64,000 nucleotides of DNA from positions 95,838,566-95,902,565 of the forward strand of contig NC_060251.1 in assembly GCF_921293095.1 (NCBI RefSeq), given 5' to 3'. Shown here piece by piece: positions 46,197 through 60,000 of the stretch; the stretch's first letter is position 1, and each line of letters opens with the position of its first letter. The position numbers and the translations under genes are program-made. This stretch comes from Ischnura elegans (Eukaryota > Arthropoda > Insecta > Odonata > Coenagrionidae). The notes below the pieces were generated by a model that saw nothing but the letters and a program-made list of their open reading frames with translations, was not told the DNA's origin and ran no database searches.

Positions 46197-46580
46197 ACTT
46201 TAATGAATTCACCATTTTCATGGTCATCCAGGGTCGTGAAATTGATTGGCGGGGGGTTGAAAAGAGTGGGAGGTGGGACACGAATTGGCGAGCGCGATTC
46301 GCGAATCCCCTCCCCCCCACACATCTTACGCCCTCCCCTTCGTCGCTGTTAGCATACCCCTTCCCCGCGGCTCCCCATTGGCCGGCGGGAAATGGTGACG
46401 CGTGGTGGGAGAAGTATCGGAGGGGCTGGAGGGGAGTGGAGAATCGACGAAGCTTACATCCACGCCTCCTTCCGCTCTCTGCGCGCCGCATATCGAAAAA
46501 GCAAGCATTCAAGAAGGATAGAGCCCTAGCTCGCGCCATCATTTGCAAGTCTTCGTCTTATTTAGAAAAAAGTCTGGAGG
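46197..46580. other. GC-rich unassigned segment
   Basis: CpG-rich from about 46290 to 46540 with CCCCATTGGCCGGCGGG near 46372 (an inverted CCAAT). Frames of 117 and 121 codons lie on both strands through it. A decayed promoter is possible but unsupported. Confidence 0.2.
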
Positions 46581-46779
46581 AATAGACTTCATATCCAAAT
46601 AACGGATACAGAAAAAACGCAAAAGATATTTTGCGCTACCTATAATTTTATCGTAATGAAAAATAATCAAGTTACATGCAAAATTTAAGATAGCTTTATC
46701 TAAGCTAATTATATTCAAGACAATCTATCTTATGATATAAAAAAGTTACAATTGTGGTTCCGCAATGTTCGACAAACGA

Positions 46780-46950
46780 GGGAGGGGAAGGAAAAGAATA
46801 GATTTTTTTTAGATAGATTGAAAGGGAGTAGGCCTTACAGTGAATTGAAGAAGGCAGTGCTGGAAGGAAATGGAGGCTCCCAGATCACTTCTTTAATACT
46901 CCATGGAAACCTACCTTAATCGGTCGAATACTATAATAATAATAATGTTA
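46780..46950 (+). pseudogene. LINE lineage 3, 3' end fragment
   Basis: ACGAGGGAGGGGAAGGAAAA, AAGGGAGTAGGCCTTACAGT, CTCCATGGAAACCTACCTTA, AATCGGTCGAATAC, then an ATAATAATAATAATG tail. It is the clearest view of this lineage's 3' end. Confidence 0.6.
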
Positions 46951-47019
46951 GACAATGCGGGCAACCTCGCAAGGGGGAGGGGACGCGCGTGCTCCTTTCC
47001 CGTGCCATATGTATCCGCC

Positions 47020-47400
47020 ACTGTCTTATCCTTGTCCCATTAAGTAAATATTAACAAAATTGAGCCGTTTTGTAAGGTATTGTGAGCTAGGAATGTGAGG
47101 CACGATATACAAGTAGGTGGATAGCCACATACTTGAGCAGATAGAGCAATTCAACCACTTGGGCACCAGATTATAGGATAACGTATACACGAGTAAGGAC
47201 ATAAGGATGATAATTTCGTCGGCAAAGGAAGTGTTCATGGGCAAGAAGGGGCTTATGAGAGAATCGTTGTGTAAAGGCCGTTTTACAAGGGGCACGTACT
47301 TGCACAATCTGACGGGTGTACGAAGGCACAGTCGAAATTGAGTCGCGTAAAGCAGTGAATTGCTAGAATGCATACGAGAATGCATAAACTAGAGATGGCA
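47020..47400 (+). pseudogene. LINE lineage 3, RT palm/thumb fragment
   Basis: The frame reads DSHILEQIEQFNHLGTRL, then DNVYTSKDIRMIISSAKEVF and MGKKGLMRESLC, matching the YLGS-(K/T)-I...I..RI..AK..F segment after the YADD box in many LINE RTs. Stops interrupt it. Confidence 0.55.
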
Positions 47401-47559
47401 AAATAGCCTTTGTTCTAATTTTGTTTATACATCCGCGCCATAATGAGATATTTATGCAGTTTCTACCTGCGAAATTACGCGCCCCGTGGAAAACGGCCTT
47501 TATAGTTTACAGAAGGGGCTAGATCTGAGCTGGAGCGTTGCACCTTAACGTGCGGAAAG

Positions 47560-47800
47560 GTGGACACTTAGGAAGGACGACGAGAAATACTGGAAGCGCT
47601 CAAAATGCGGGAGATGAGAAGAATGGAGACGGTTATGTGGACGGAGAAGAGAAGGAATGAAGTGCTGGACTTGGTGGACGAGGAGAGAAGCCATATATAT
47701 GATATGCAGCGGAGATATTATAGTGCTAGAATGGATCGAGTTCTAAGCGTGAAGGAGGTTTTTGAGTATTTTGCAAGAGATTAGGTAGAAACAAGGTATT
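47560..47800 (+). pseudogene. LINE lineage 3, RT C-terminal fragment
   Basis: The frame reads EALKMREMRRMETVMWTEKR, RNEVLDLVDEERSHIYD, a typical (E)MWxWRRMxxVxWTxxxxNEEVLxxV segment. It lies in order after the 47020 fragment. Confidence 0.6.
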
Positions 47801-47851
47801 TTGGAAGTTCGGCGCTTATTTAAGTCTGGTAATGAATGTTAATCACATAAC

Positions 47852-48099
47852 CAGTGGCGTAACTATGGGGGGGAGGGGTGAGGGGATAGTTCCCCCCCCC
47901 CCCTCCCAAACATCAGAGAAGTAAAAAAGTTATTTAAAAATATTGCCTAGTTTTGAAATATAATAACTGCATCTGCTTGAATTTAAATTTTTAGTGCCAA
48001 AATGATATAAAATGTATGTTCAGGCATGTCATTTTTCAAAAATTTTCCCGCCCCAAGCCAGCTCATCCCCCCCAAAGCATATTCCTAGCTACGCCACTG
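47852..48099 (+). mobile_element. hAT MITE (CAGTGGCG family), 8-bp TSD CACATAAC
   Basis: It begins CAGTGGCGTAACTATGGGG and ends CTAGCTACGCCACTG. CACATAAC lies on both sides (47844-47851, 48100-48107), exact. It is 248 bp and non-coding, with an internal C-run. Confidence 0.9.
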
Positions 48100-51000
48100 C
48101 ACATAACTATAAATAAAACTGCACATAAAATACAAAGGAGAAATAAATCTTAAAGAGTTAAAAATATTTAGGGAGACATAATTGATCATCATTAAATTAA
48201 AAAAGAAGAACTTTGTGCTTTCACATTAAAGCGAAAGTTAATTAAATTAATTAAAAGCATTAATGTGAAAGCACAAAGTTCTTCTTTTTTAATTTAATTA
48301 TGAATCGCTTTCACCAAGTTACGCCTCAAACAATCAATTGATCATCATGTTGAGTTATAGAAAGAACTATTTTCGAAATGTGGGAGTGGATGAGGGTGGA
48401 GAAGGTGAAGGAGATTAAGAAGAAGAGGAATAACGAAGCGTTAGATCTACATTTACATAATACCCAGCGACCCACCTCTATGGTGTTTGGCAGGGGGTGA
48501 TCAATCACCAGCATGAGGCATGCAATTGGATCCCCACATGCACACCACACGGTCAAAAAAAAAACGTTACGCATACTAGCAAATTACACTGCCGCATTCA
48601 TTCGAGGGCAAAACTTGCTAACTATGCTTTAAGGTTTTCTGCCAATAAAGCTAGAACACACAAAATATGCTGTTAGAAACAGTGGCGTAAATAGGAATGT
48701 GCTTTGGGGTGGGAATCAGGGAGCTTTGGAGGGGGATGTGGTTGCTTTGGGGGGGGGGGGGGGGAATGAGGGGAGTTAGTGGGGGGTACCCCCCAGGAAA
48801 CGGGGATTTCAGGAAAAGTTTTGAAAAATAACATGCTTGAAAATGCATTTTACATCATTTTGGTACTTAAAATTTAACTTTTAGCAGATGCAGTTATTAT
48901 ACCTATATCAAATCCAGACAAGATTTTCATATATTTTTTTTGTTTCTGAGAGGCTTTGGGGGTGGGAGAATTTCATCCCTTCATCCCCCCCATAGTAACG
49001 CCACTGGTTAGAAATAATGTAAAAATTCAGAGACATGCATTAAGGTAGGTATACATAAGTTAGTGGGCTACAATACAAAGCATCTAATCTATTTGTGAAT
49101 TCTGACGCTGCCGTTATAGTCTCCTATTAATGGTGGAAAAAAAGACATTCTGAATGTCTGTTCTACAGTCTATGTCTCTTATTTTTTTTATATGATCTGA
49201 TCTACCGTAGTATGTTGGCATTCGTAAGATAAGGCCAGCATCGTAAGAAAATACACGGCTCTTGAATTTATATGATAGGTTAAGTCTATTTTTTTTAGAT
49301 ATGGTGAGCGAGGGAAGAAAAGCTTCCGGAAGAGATAAAACCGTGCTGGAGGGAGGAATGCTTGGTACGGGAAGTAGGAAGAGGAAGAGAAAAGGATTTT
49401 TCGACAGAATGAAAGGGGATAGGCCTTATTGTGTACTGAAGAGGGAGGTCCATTATGGGAGGGGAGATGGCCAGAGTAATTCGAAAATACTAAATCTATG
49501 GAAACCGGCAGAATACTCTGATAATCGCAGTCCACTGTAAAAAAATGGAGATCTAGCCCAGGGGCGGTCTGTGGTGATTGGGGGCCCTCGGCTGCGGCTC
49601 TTAACGCGGCCCCCCTTACTTAGGGGAGTTTCGGGGCACCCCCCGGAAAATTTTTACGAAATCGCATGCCAGAAATGGATTTTGATGCTATTCTGGCACT
49701 GCAAAGTTAAATAAAAGTTAATAAAATATAGCAATTTCTTTAGAAATAAATACAATGAAAAGTGAGAATTTCACAGCTTATGAAATTTAGTAGAGCTTTA
49801 TGGTTCTATTATCAATTATTTAGTGTATTTTTTCTTTTACCTCAAAAATAGCCTTTTAGAATAACCCTTCAAAAAAGCTCAAAGTTCTTTTATCTTCTGA
49901 CACCTTTATTTTACTTTTTTATATAATCTTTTTACACAGAGTACGTCGTAAATAAAATAACCTATGAAAACGTAGGATTTTATAACGGCAAAAAAACTTT
50001 GGTTTAACTCCTCTTGGGTATTTTAATTACACTTTTCATATACTCCTCACGATAGACACGAGCGTTGTGGGGACCCCCTAAGTGCGGGGCCTTTGGCGTT
50101 CGCCGACCAGCCGTCATGGCCAGACCGTCCCTGAGCTAGTCCTTCACTTGAAATAAATATCATCACTGGTCAACGGTCCTAAAATTGGATTGACGCAGCT
50201 ATCCACTCAATTGTTCTATCACTTAATCTTTTCACACGGACGTATTTCTTGACTTTCACATGCTTCTTTACCTGTTCCGTTCTTGCTATCTACTTGTCCC
50301 TCGACGATTGCCTTCATCAGGCCATACGTCTCAAACTTTGGCCTATACTACACGTTGCGTACCGGGGTATTTAAATATGAGCCTATTAAGGCGTAATGCC
50401 TTTGGTTTAAACATGGTTAAAAAGCTAATTTTTGGAATATAACTATACCCAATCAAACGTTATGATGCATCAATTCGTTATGAATACCGAACAACAACTG
50501 AAAACGTACCAACGAATACGTATTGTACGCTGTAAAATTGTTTAGGTTGACGCGCCTAAATGACGAGAATCTTCGTCATCCGTCCGGAACGTGTTAAGGT
50601 TGTTCCGTTTTCTTGTCATGTTTTCATGAGGCTTCTCTTTTCTCCTACTATTCATTGGACTTCTTCATTACTTACTCGGTCGGACGATTGGATCCTCATC
50701 ATTCCTCCATAGCATCCAATTTCGAGGGTCTCTATCCTTGATTTCTCCGCGGCTGTCATTGCCTATGCCTCACTTCCGTAAAGAAGCACATGAATAAATA
50801 TAAAGGAAGCAAAGTTCTTAAATATATTGACATCGTTTAGTCAAAATCAAACAAAGTTAAACTTTTATACAATCACGCCTTAACCTGAAGATTTCAATGA
50901 CAAAGTCTTTCTCAGGGGTGAGAATGAACAAGATAGCCATCGCCTAATAGAGGTCCTAGAAAGGCGCCTCAAGGATTCCAGTGAAACAAGAGGACTCCGG

Positions 51001-54000
51001 AAATACCAGCAAAATGGAGAACTAGGAAGTGAACAGGAAAGTTGGCCTCATATTGAGCTACAGGAGGAATTATAGCCAAAAGAAATGCCGAAACATTTTA
51101 TTCCTCAATAATAGGGTGGTTTCCTATTATAATTTTATTGCCTTAATCGAAAAATTATTACTCCTAGAGTACCTACGTGTTTCACGCTTTTAGATTTTTA
51201 AATGACGATATCTATTTTTCGCGATTAAACGAAAAGTGAAAATTTTCAAGCGCACGAAAACGCGACGGGTAAGTATGAATGCCGGGAAAACTCCCGTGTG
51301 ACGTTCTGGTTCCCGCTGCCGCAAGTGAGGTGACCTTGGGGCGAGGCTTTGAGCGCTGATACGACGCAGAATGCTAGCAGGTAGCAGAGAACCATGCTAG
51401 CTGGTAGCGCTTGGCTTAAATAAGGATTGTTAATACCTTATCAAACGAAGAAAACTTTCCGACCTAAGGCAGTTTTAATAGGTGATTATTACGACATGTT
51501 TCCCTGAGCTCTGTGCCACATGCATGCATTGGTAATCTCAGACGATGCAAAACTCCTATCTACTCGTATAGAAACTCGGTCCCTGTGACGTCACGTGGAG
51601 TGGCATCGCATGGGCGCCAATCTGGCCTTTTTCAAATGAGGATAAAATTGACCCTTGCCATTCGTCTAAATCGGTATTTCTTAAACAAAATAATTTGCAT
51701 ATTATGAATACACTAATGGTGGGTAACGAATCGCAATCAATGCCTTTCGTTTTCTTTGATGAAGGAAACTACCCTATTCAAATGACATACAGTTTCTTAT
51801 AAGAGAAGATTTACGCACATACATAGGTACTATACATACACGGTGTGCATTCCTGTTCGGCCAAAGATAGGGAGTTAAACGGAGAGTTAAACCTACTCTT
51901 TCTAGTTAATTTGAGATTTTTTTCGCTAACACATTATCATAAGTGTATCTCTAGTAGACGTGGGCACTGCCCACAAAGAAAAATAATTTCTTTTTCAAAT
52001 TTGAATTCTATTCTTTTCTTTTATTTTCTAAATACTTACTGGATATTAATTATGTAAAAACAATTCATTTAGATGAAATTTTTGCTGTTCAACAATCTGT
52101 CGAATGTTACGATTCTTTTTCTGAAGGCGATTCTACCTACGGGCAAAAGCCTCTGAGGTCACCTAAAGCTTTAATATGCATAAATATATGCTAGAACACA
52201 TTGCTCCACAAATATTTTTACGATAGGATGCGAACGCAATATTTAATGTTTAGATCACACTTAGTTATTAATTGAACTAGGTTTTTAATCGTTAGTGACA
52301 AATTCGCGCCGAGGAGATCTTGTGAAAATTTGGATTGTAGAAAAACCCTATTACACGCACCTATAGGTCTGAAGAAGATATTATTTTAAGACATAAGAAT
52401 CGATAGTGCATATCCCCACAAGGTTTTTAGCCAATGATGCAGAACAACCTATGTAATAATCAATAATGAATTCTCTTCCTCATGGCAGGACAAGCGAGAA
52501 CGTAAAATTCAACGAATGTGGAGAGGAATCATCAAGAAGACTGCTAAAATAAAAATTGCTTTCCGGAGGAATCTAAAATAATTCACGAGGCAGATGGGGA
52601 GACAAACTGATCTTCGATATTAATCAAACGACAGGTTTCAGTGTGTATCGACAATAAGACTGCGCAATCACATCCATTTTTTGATTAATTTTTTCGGACA
52701 GTTATAATGGCAAATTTTAGGCCAACCAATACTATTCAATGTCTTTAAAAGTCCAGCGCATTAATCAAATATCGAAAAGGCTGAACATCCAAGAAATACC
52801 GTTTTCACGATAACTGCTAAGTGCATTCAAAACATTTATGCGTTGCCATAGCTCAGTGTAACTTAGGAGTAACGACCCCATGTTTATGAACAAAAAAATG
52901 CTTATTGTCTCCCCTACAACCTACTGAAGTATTGCAGATCCCTCCTGAAACAAACTGTATATTTTCTTTTTCTCAGTCTTAATCTGGTGAAATTATAAAA
53001 TAATTAGTGCGTAACAATTAACTGGCAATTTTCCAAAAATGCTTCTATTTCATTTCCCCACCGGTTTTAATACATTTTGCATTATCTTCAGGTGAAGGTT
53101 AGACTATAACACACTTCCCATATTTAGGTGAAGTTGGCACAAAATGTATTGAAATCGGTAGTGAATTCAAATTTAAGTGTTTGTGGAAAACTGCCGGTAA
53201 CTTTTAATTTACTTATTTTCAAATTCTCAATTCATTACATTCTTCACGATTTCATCTAAAACAGACGAAAACTTTCTTTCCCCAACGTAGAAATGCAATC
53301 GCTTCTTTAATCGTTAGACCAATAAATTTTCCACCGAAATAGAATCGAACGCATGTAAATCTCTTTCAGGATTCCTTCCTTGCATCGAGGCGTGCGATAA
53401 CGCTACATTTACTGCATGACACGCTGGAAGATAAGATTCTCCCCTCACGGCCCTCCAGCCAATGAATTCCAAAGTGTCTCCCTTACAAACTTCCCCCTCT
53501 CACCCACCCTAGGAATTCGGAAAATCTGCCGTGAAGTGTTGTCTAGTAGACTGCGCTCGCTTGCATACAAACGGACGTAACCCCTTCCCCCTTAAGAAGA
53601 AGACTGCGACTATGTTTGGAGCCAATCGCATTCTTTTGGGTGCTTGACTCACTGCTTCCGTGACCGTCGGAAAAATCTCTCTCCAACCCTTTAAAACCTC
53701 TCCAAGCTCTTCGTTAAGTTTCTCTCCATGGGCGAAAATAGATTCCTCACTCATTGAAGATAGGAATATTATTTTTAACGAGATCACATTCCAGAGAATC
53801 GACGCTCATTGAGTACTGGCGCATTTTTATGATAAGGAGCGAGTCAAATACGTTTATTTTTTGGTGACGTTGTCCTGTATCACCAAATCAATGAACGGTG
53901 TATAAAAAACGTTTATGCGTTTAACCAAGGGTGGGGAATACTTATTCTGAGAAAATGCACGGCGCGCCGCGGCGGAACATTTCCTATGTAGTTCATACAA

Positions 54001-57000
54001 CTATCTTCATGATAGGACTTTTATAGGACATGATACGACGGCAATTCAAAAAAGCTCCACACAAACCTGTCTTAACTGGAAGAATACATTAATAATCGCT
54101 ATCGACAGTAAAAGAAAATTGGAGAGCACGCCCATTACTTGAAATAAATAAAAAGGAAGTAAAATAAGATGATAACCTGGAGGCCATTGATGAAGTCAAA
54201 TACCAGGATTCGAAACCAGGTCTCCCGATTGCCGGTCAGGTACGCTAAAAAACTTTTGTACAAATAACACTCATGAGGGTAGAACGAAACATTAGTAAAC
54301 TGGACACGCGACTCTCAGAGTGACCGCGAGCAAAGAGAAGTTATTGACGGAATTAGCTCCGATGTAGTTAAAATGACATCAGGTGTCCCACAAGGAAGCG
54401 TAAACTTTTTTGCCCCCTTTTGTCCCCCTTTTGTTTATTATATACATAAATGACTACAGGTCCCGAATCAGCATTAAATATGTTTATTTTCTGAAGACGC
54501 TCTCATCTATCGCGAAATTAGTGATCACTCTGTCTTCTAAATTCTATCATCGGATTTAAACAACGTTCATCTGTGGAGCCAAGATTAAGAATTAGAACTT
54601 AACCTGATCAAATGTACGGGGGTATATTTCTTGCATAGGTCGGTGAATTATCGTCATGTATATGCTGTGGATGATGTCAGCATAAAGGTGACAGGAGAAG
54701 TGAAGTATCTGGGAGTTACTACTGTCAAAGACGGGCTGCTTGGGGATAGGCCATTGCATAAGACGCCGTAATTACGTAAGAAATGAAATGGAGGGAAAAA
54801 TTCAGTGAAAACTCCATCAAGGAACGTCAAGAGATACCAAATATGCAATTGGTGTCAACATAAAGTCGACGGATGAAGTAAAGTACTCGGGAGTTACGAC
54901 AACTATTAACCTATCGTATAGAAGGCACACAAGAAATATTAGTGAGAAAGGATTTGTTTGAGCGTGTCCTGGGAAGTTTTCGATGAAAACGCGAAAGAGA
55001 GGTGCAACTTCGCACTCGTCAGTTCATGCGGGCAGTTCAAGTACAGCACTCCTTCCGTCGAATGCGACGTTAATCTGTGTTCCCCTGGGCAACTTTTGTA
55101 AATAGCAGGCTAATGCCGGAGCCGGAATTTACTCAATCCCTTCCTTTAGTATCCTTCCCTACGAGTTCTCATGTCGATGATAGCAAGTCAAATCATGTGT
55201 AATATTTCTAGTCCTGCCTTGTGAACGGCGGTGAAATATACAAGAATTGCCATGAGAAAAAATTCCCCTGGACCGGAAATCGAACCACGGACCTTTCTTT
55301 GACTTCCGGGCCACTGCGCAGACCACAACGCTATCCAGGTTCTTTAATTCCGATGGCAATTATATCGAGGCTCATGATACTAGGTGTAAGGCCCTCGCGG
55401 TCCATCAAGGATGTCAACGCGAGGGAGAAGGACTTCCAAGAAGCCACAATCGGTTGAGAGCCTCAAACCTGCGCTAAAGACGCGCAAAGCGGTATGTGTA
55501 ATATTTCTAGTCCTGCCGCGTGAATGGCGGAGAACTATATAAGAATTGCCATGAGAAAAAATCCCCAGAAGCGGGATTCGAACCACGGACCTTTGGCTTT
55601 CCCGGCCACTGCGCAGACCACTACGCTATCCAGGTTACTTAATTCCCATGAAAATTATACCGAGGCTCATGATACTAGGTGTAATTGCCATGAGAATAAA
55701 AGAACCTGGATAGTGTAGTGGTATGCGCAAGCGCCAGGAAAGCCAAAGGTCCGTGGTTCGATTCCCGGCCCAGGGGAATTTTTTCCCATGGCAATTCTTG
55801 TATAAGTCAAATCATGTTTCGAAGAAGATAAACGAAAAAAAGGTAAAATTCATTCGAAAATTCCAATACTCCGAGACCATTGTGTCCTAAAATCAAATTA
55901 TCTATCCAACTATATATATAGCGTTTGTAGCGTGTTAGTCCGTCTGCATTTTGCACATTAACACTTAAGGGTCTATCTCAGTCGTCCTAAGTGCAACAGG
56001 GATATAATTTGGTGCGTTCGACCTAGAATCTCTGCACGCATATTTTAGACTTAGTCCTAGCGCAGTAGCTTGACATTGAGTAAAGTTGCGGGCAAAAAAA
56101 AAAACGTACAAAAACAGACCAAAAACTGCCTGCCTACAAAACGGGAGATAAACAGTGGCAAGCTACAACTATTTCCTGTCTCCCCAATGCACTGCTCAGT
56201 CCTCCTTTGAATGCAGTGCTCAGTCCTCATTTGAAAAACTCAAGCACCCAGCAACAGGTGCAAAACTATAAGTCAATAGCGCCACAACGATAGGCGACAA
56301 AGCAACGACCAGTAGCGCAGCGGAGTCAACCTGGCTGTCAAGGGCGTACCCAGGATCATAACTGGGGGGAAGGGCAAGCCATGGTCTAGGGGGGGTAAAA
56401 TCATGGTATAGGGGGGGGGGGGGCAAGCCATGGGATTTATGAGATTATTTTCTTGAAAAATAGTTTTATTTTAGTTACATATCTTATACTATTATATATC
56501 ATTTTTCGTGGGTATAAAGAAAACTTGTAGAATACTTTCATTTCAATTCAGTACTGATTTTGCTTAAAGACTTATGCGATTTTTGCTTCTAGGGGGAGAA
56601 GCTGCCCCCACTTGCCCCTCGCTGGGTACGCCCATGCTGGCTTTGGAACAGATACCGCCAGTCTTCCTACATAATGTGAACAGTGGGCCAACAGAAGTCA
56701 GTCTGATTGTGAGGCCTCGCTTGGCGGCCATCCTTTACACTGCTGGTCTGATCCTAAAGCTCGACCCACACCTGATGTCTATTGATAAGGGCTCCATTGT
56801 TCTTAGAGTAGGTACTGGCCTTCTTTAGTTCAGTGGGCCTTCTTTAGATTTAGTGGGCCTTCTTCGCTTCTATACCGTTGAAGTGTTTTTCCCCGTCCCG
56901 TCCCTTCCACTCCTTTCCTTTCCCAGAGGCGTCGTCGGGCTCCTATCGCGGCGGCGCCTCTTTCCTTTTCCCTTCCTCTCCTCCCCGGGTGATCGGGCGT

Positions 57001-60000
57001 ATAAGCCACTGGCTTGGTTCCACCCGGCCCCGGTGCGTTGTATCCTCGAAGGGCTCCCCTGAGCCCTCACACGTTGTTCTTAGAGTACTCCCTTCAGAAA
57101 TGTACCTCAAATAAACGCATTCTAAACTCAATTGTGTTCTTCTCTCTCCATTCTATACGATAACCGCTTCAGGAGCCATCCTAAAACGAACATTTCTTCT
57201 AAGGGTATTGGAAAGATGCAAGTAATCAAAAGGAAACAGGATTATCTCCTCAGAACGATTAATTAGCGTGAAGAGCTTCCGCAAAGCGCACATCCTTCGT
57301 GCAATTTAAATTGAAAAACCACTTGAAGTATTAGAATTTTTATTTTTTTCTCCGTAATTACGGCGGAAGCTGGGTAAAATAGCTCTCACATACAAGGGCC
57401 ACTTTATTCTTTAATACTCATTATTGTTGAGGTGAATTTGTGTTTTAAAACATGTAATATCTTTTACCATTTAAGGCAAGTTCTAGGCTAAAGATATCGA
57501 TAGATACACCACCGCCGTTTGCCCTCCAATCATGGACCACCCTTTAACACTGTATTCAACATCCCCTCCCGGCTAAGTACTCGCTCCATCCAAACTTTCT
57601 GTCTACTCCGTATCTCACATAAAAGTTGGCCTCTCCTCGCCCATCACGTCCAGCACTTCGTCGTTCCACTTTCTCTCTGTCCATTTCACCTTCTCCATTC
57701 CTCTCCATACCCACATCTCGAAAGCCTCCGATCTTCTCTAGTCCTCCTTCCTAAATCTGAGCTTTGCGAACGCAATTCTCTCCCTCATATCATTGCTGCT
57801 GTATCTGTTTTCCTCTAATGCGCAGCTTAAATAGTTGAATTGTTCAACCTGTTTTGCCCACCTACTTTTACCCTGAGTCTCACATTCCTAGCTCGCAATG
57901 CTTTACAAAACCGCATAAACTACGTCTTCTTGTGTTTAATTCTCATGCCATGCTCCTCTCGTAAAAGAAAATAAATACGCAAATACGAAGAGTTTAACTT
58001 TCGCAAGAACGTAGCGGATATCGCTAAACAAATCTTCTAATAATTCACTTACAATTCCTTGATTAATGAACGAAATGGGAGGTCTCAAATTTAAACCCAT
58101 CTCCTTAAAAGAAGACCAAACCTTCTGTCGAAGTTAATGAATTAACCAATTGCTAATTTAAATTAAAATAAATAAGCAAATGGGTTGCCAAGGGTCAAGA
58201 GTTGTTAATTTGTTACAGGATAAGATGAATCAGTCAAAGAGACAACAACGGCGTGTATAATTTGAGATTAATACGATCATTATTTACATTAACGAGCGGG
58301 CTTCCCCCGCTCTTTTCAATGCAGGTCCACAGAGGGATAGGCGCGTTTCTAATTTTAAAATGTAGAAAAAAAAGTCAGGGTCTTATTTGTACAAATTTAA
58401 TTGGAATGTTCATGTACAAATTGAGGTCAGAGGACCTCTATAAACATAGCATTGGAAGTAATTACACTATCCTCTGTTAAACGCACATGATGATTCATAC
58501 TTACGAATCAACAGGAGACTTGAATGTGGAATCAGCCGCATTTTGATAAAAGTTATTTAAAGAATGCGAGATATATTGCAAATGAACAAATGTATCAGTT
58601 TGTGCGTGGTTAACGTCAGGAATATTTAACCAGTTTTTTAAAAATCATTTAAAAACCAATTTTAGAAAATAATAGCAATATATAGGAAGTAAGATATATG
58701 TCGTCACATGTTCTCTGATAAATTCTGTGCATTTTGGTACCTCATTTGTAGAGTTTGGTTGCGTGTAAGTTGAGAAAAAGGTATCTATACAGTAGAAATA
58801 ATACAGAAGATACTGTGTCTAATACTTATTTATGGAGCAGAAGAAAAATTAAATCCAATACCTTCCCCTCCCACGGGTCGTACCTCCCCCCCCCCAGTCC
58901 TCTCATTCCAGTGGCACAACCCCGACCAGTTAGTTCTACTTCTCGCTCGTCCCGGAAAAGGGTGTGAACTTGTCGGGTGCTCGCTAGAAATGGAGTTTAC
59001 GTGGAAGGGGGAGTAAGTTGCCCTTCTCCCCCTCACTCTCCCCCCCCCCCTCTCTTACGCTCGAGTGCTGCCATCTGGGTGCGGGGGAGGGGGAAGATTG
59101 GAATGCGGAGGGAGGAATGCGGACGACTCCCAGCATCCTCTGCGTCCCAATACAACAACGCAGATAGAAGAAGAGTAGGGGGGGGGGAAGGTAGAGGAGT
59201 AATATAGGCGCCTCTCTCTCTCTCGCATGCGCTACCGATATAGACGCTGACGCGCAGAAGGGTTAGTTACAGTGGCGAGAAGACTTCCGGTTGCACAACC
59301 AGAGGGCCTGGTTTCGAGTTCTTGGCAGCAATAGTAGTTTTTGGGTTCAGGGTGCCCCTTCGCAACACTCAGTTTTTTGGATTGAATTAGAAATAGGTAA
59401 CTGATAAAATAATCTCAGCAAAAAGTTTTTTTATCGATAACATTATTGTAGAATTTAGCTCTTCCCCGGCAGACTAATGAGCAGGGATGGCAATAGACAC
59501 TAAACGAAAGTCAAAACCAGTAAAATTTCAATAGTTTTGTTCCCGGGAGCGAAATGTAGAAACGAAACGAAATGGATTTAAACCCGGGGAGCTGAACTCA
59601 TACTTAGGGTCGGAACGAAATCGGAGTCAAAACTACTTCCGTTCGAAACTAAACTAAAACTCCGGGACGAAACGAAACGTAGATTATCTTTCGCACCGGA
59701 GCACAGTGGGCTAGAATCGAAAAAAGCTGGCCAAAACCTTAAAATCGATTTTTTTGAGCTAGGAAGTTGAAACTTCGCATTCACATTCTCAAATAAATTG
59801 TGCATAACTACCCAGATTATTTTGGTCCTGTGTTTTCACTTTAACAATATATGTGAGGTCAAAGTTGAGCAAATTTAGCGAAAAACGACCACCCTCGATT
59901 TTTTCTGAAAATTGCCCACTTTATCCTCGTGCAGTGGTTTTATAAATAGTTTTATCGACAAAACTGTTATACCATCTTAATTGACACTTTTTATTCTTTC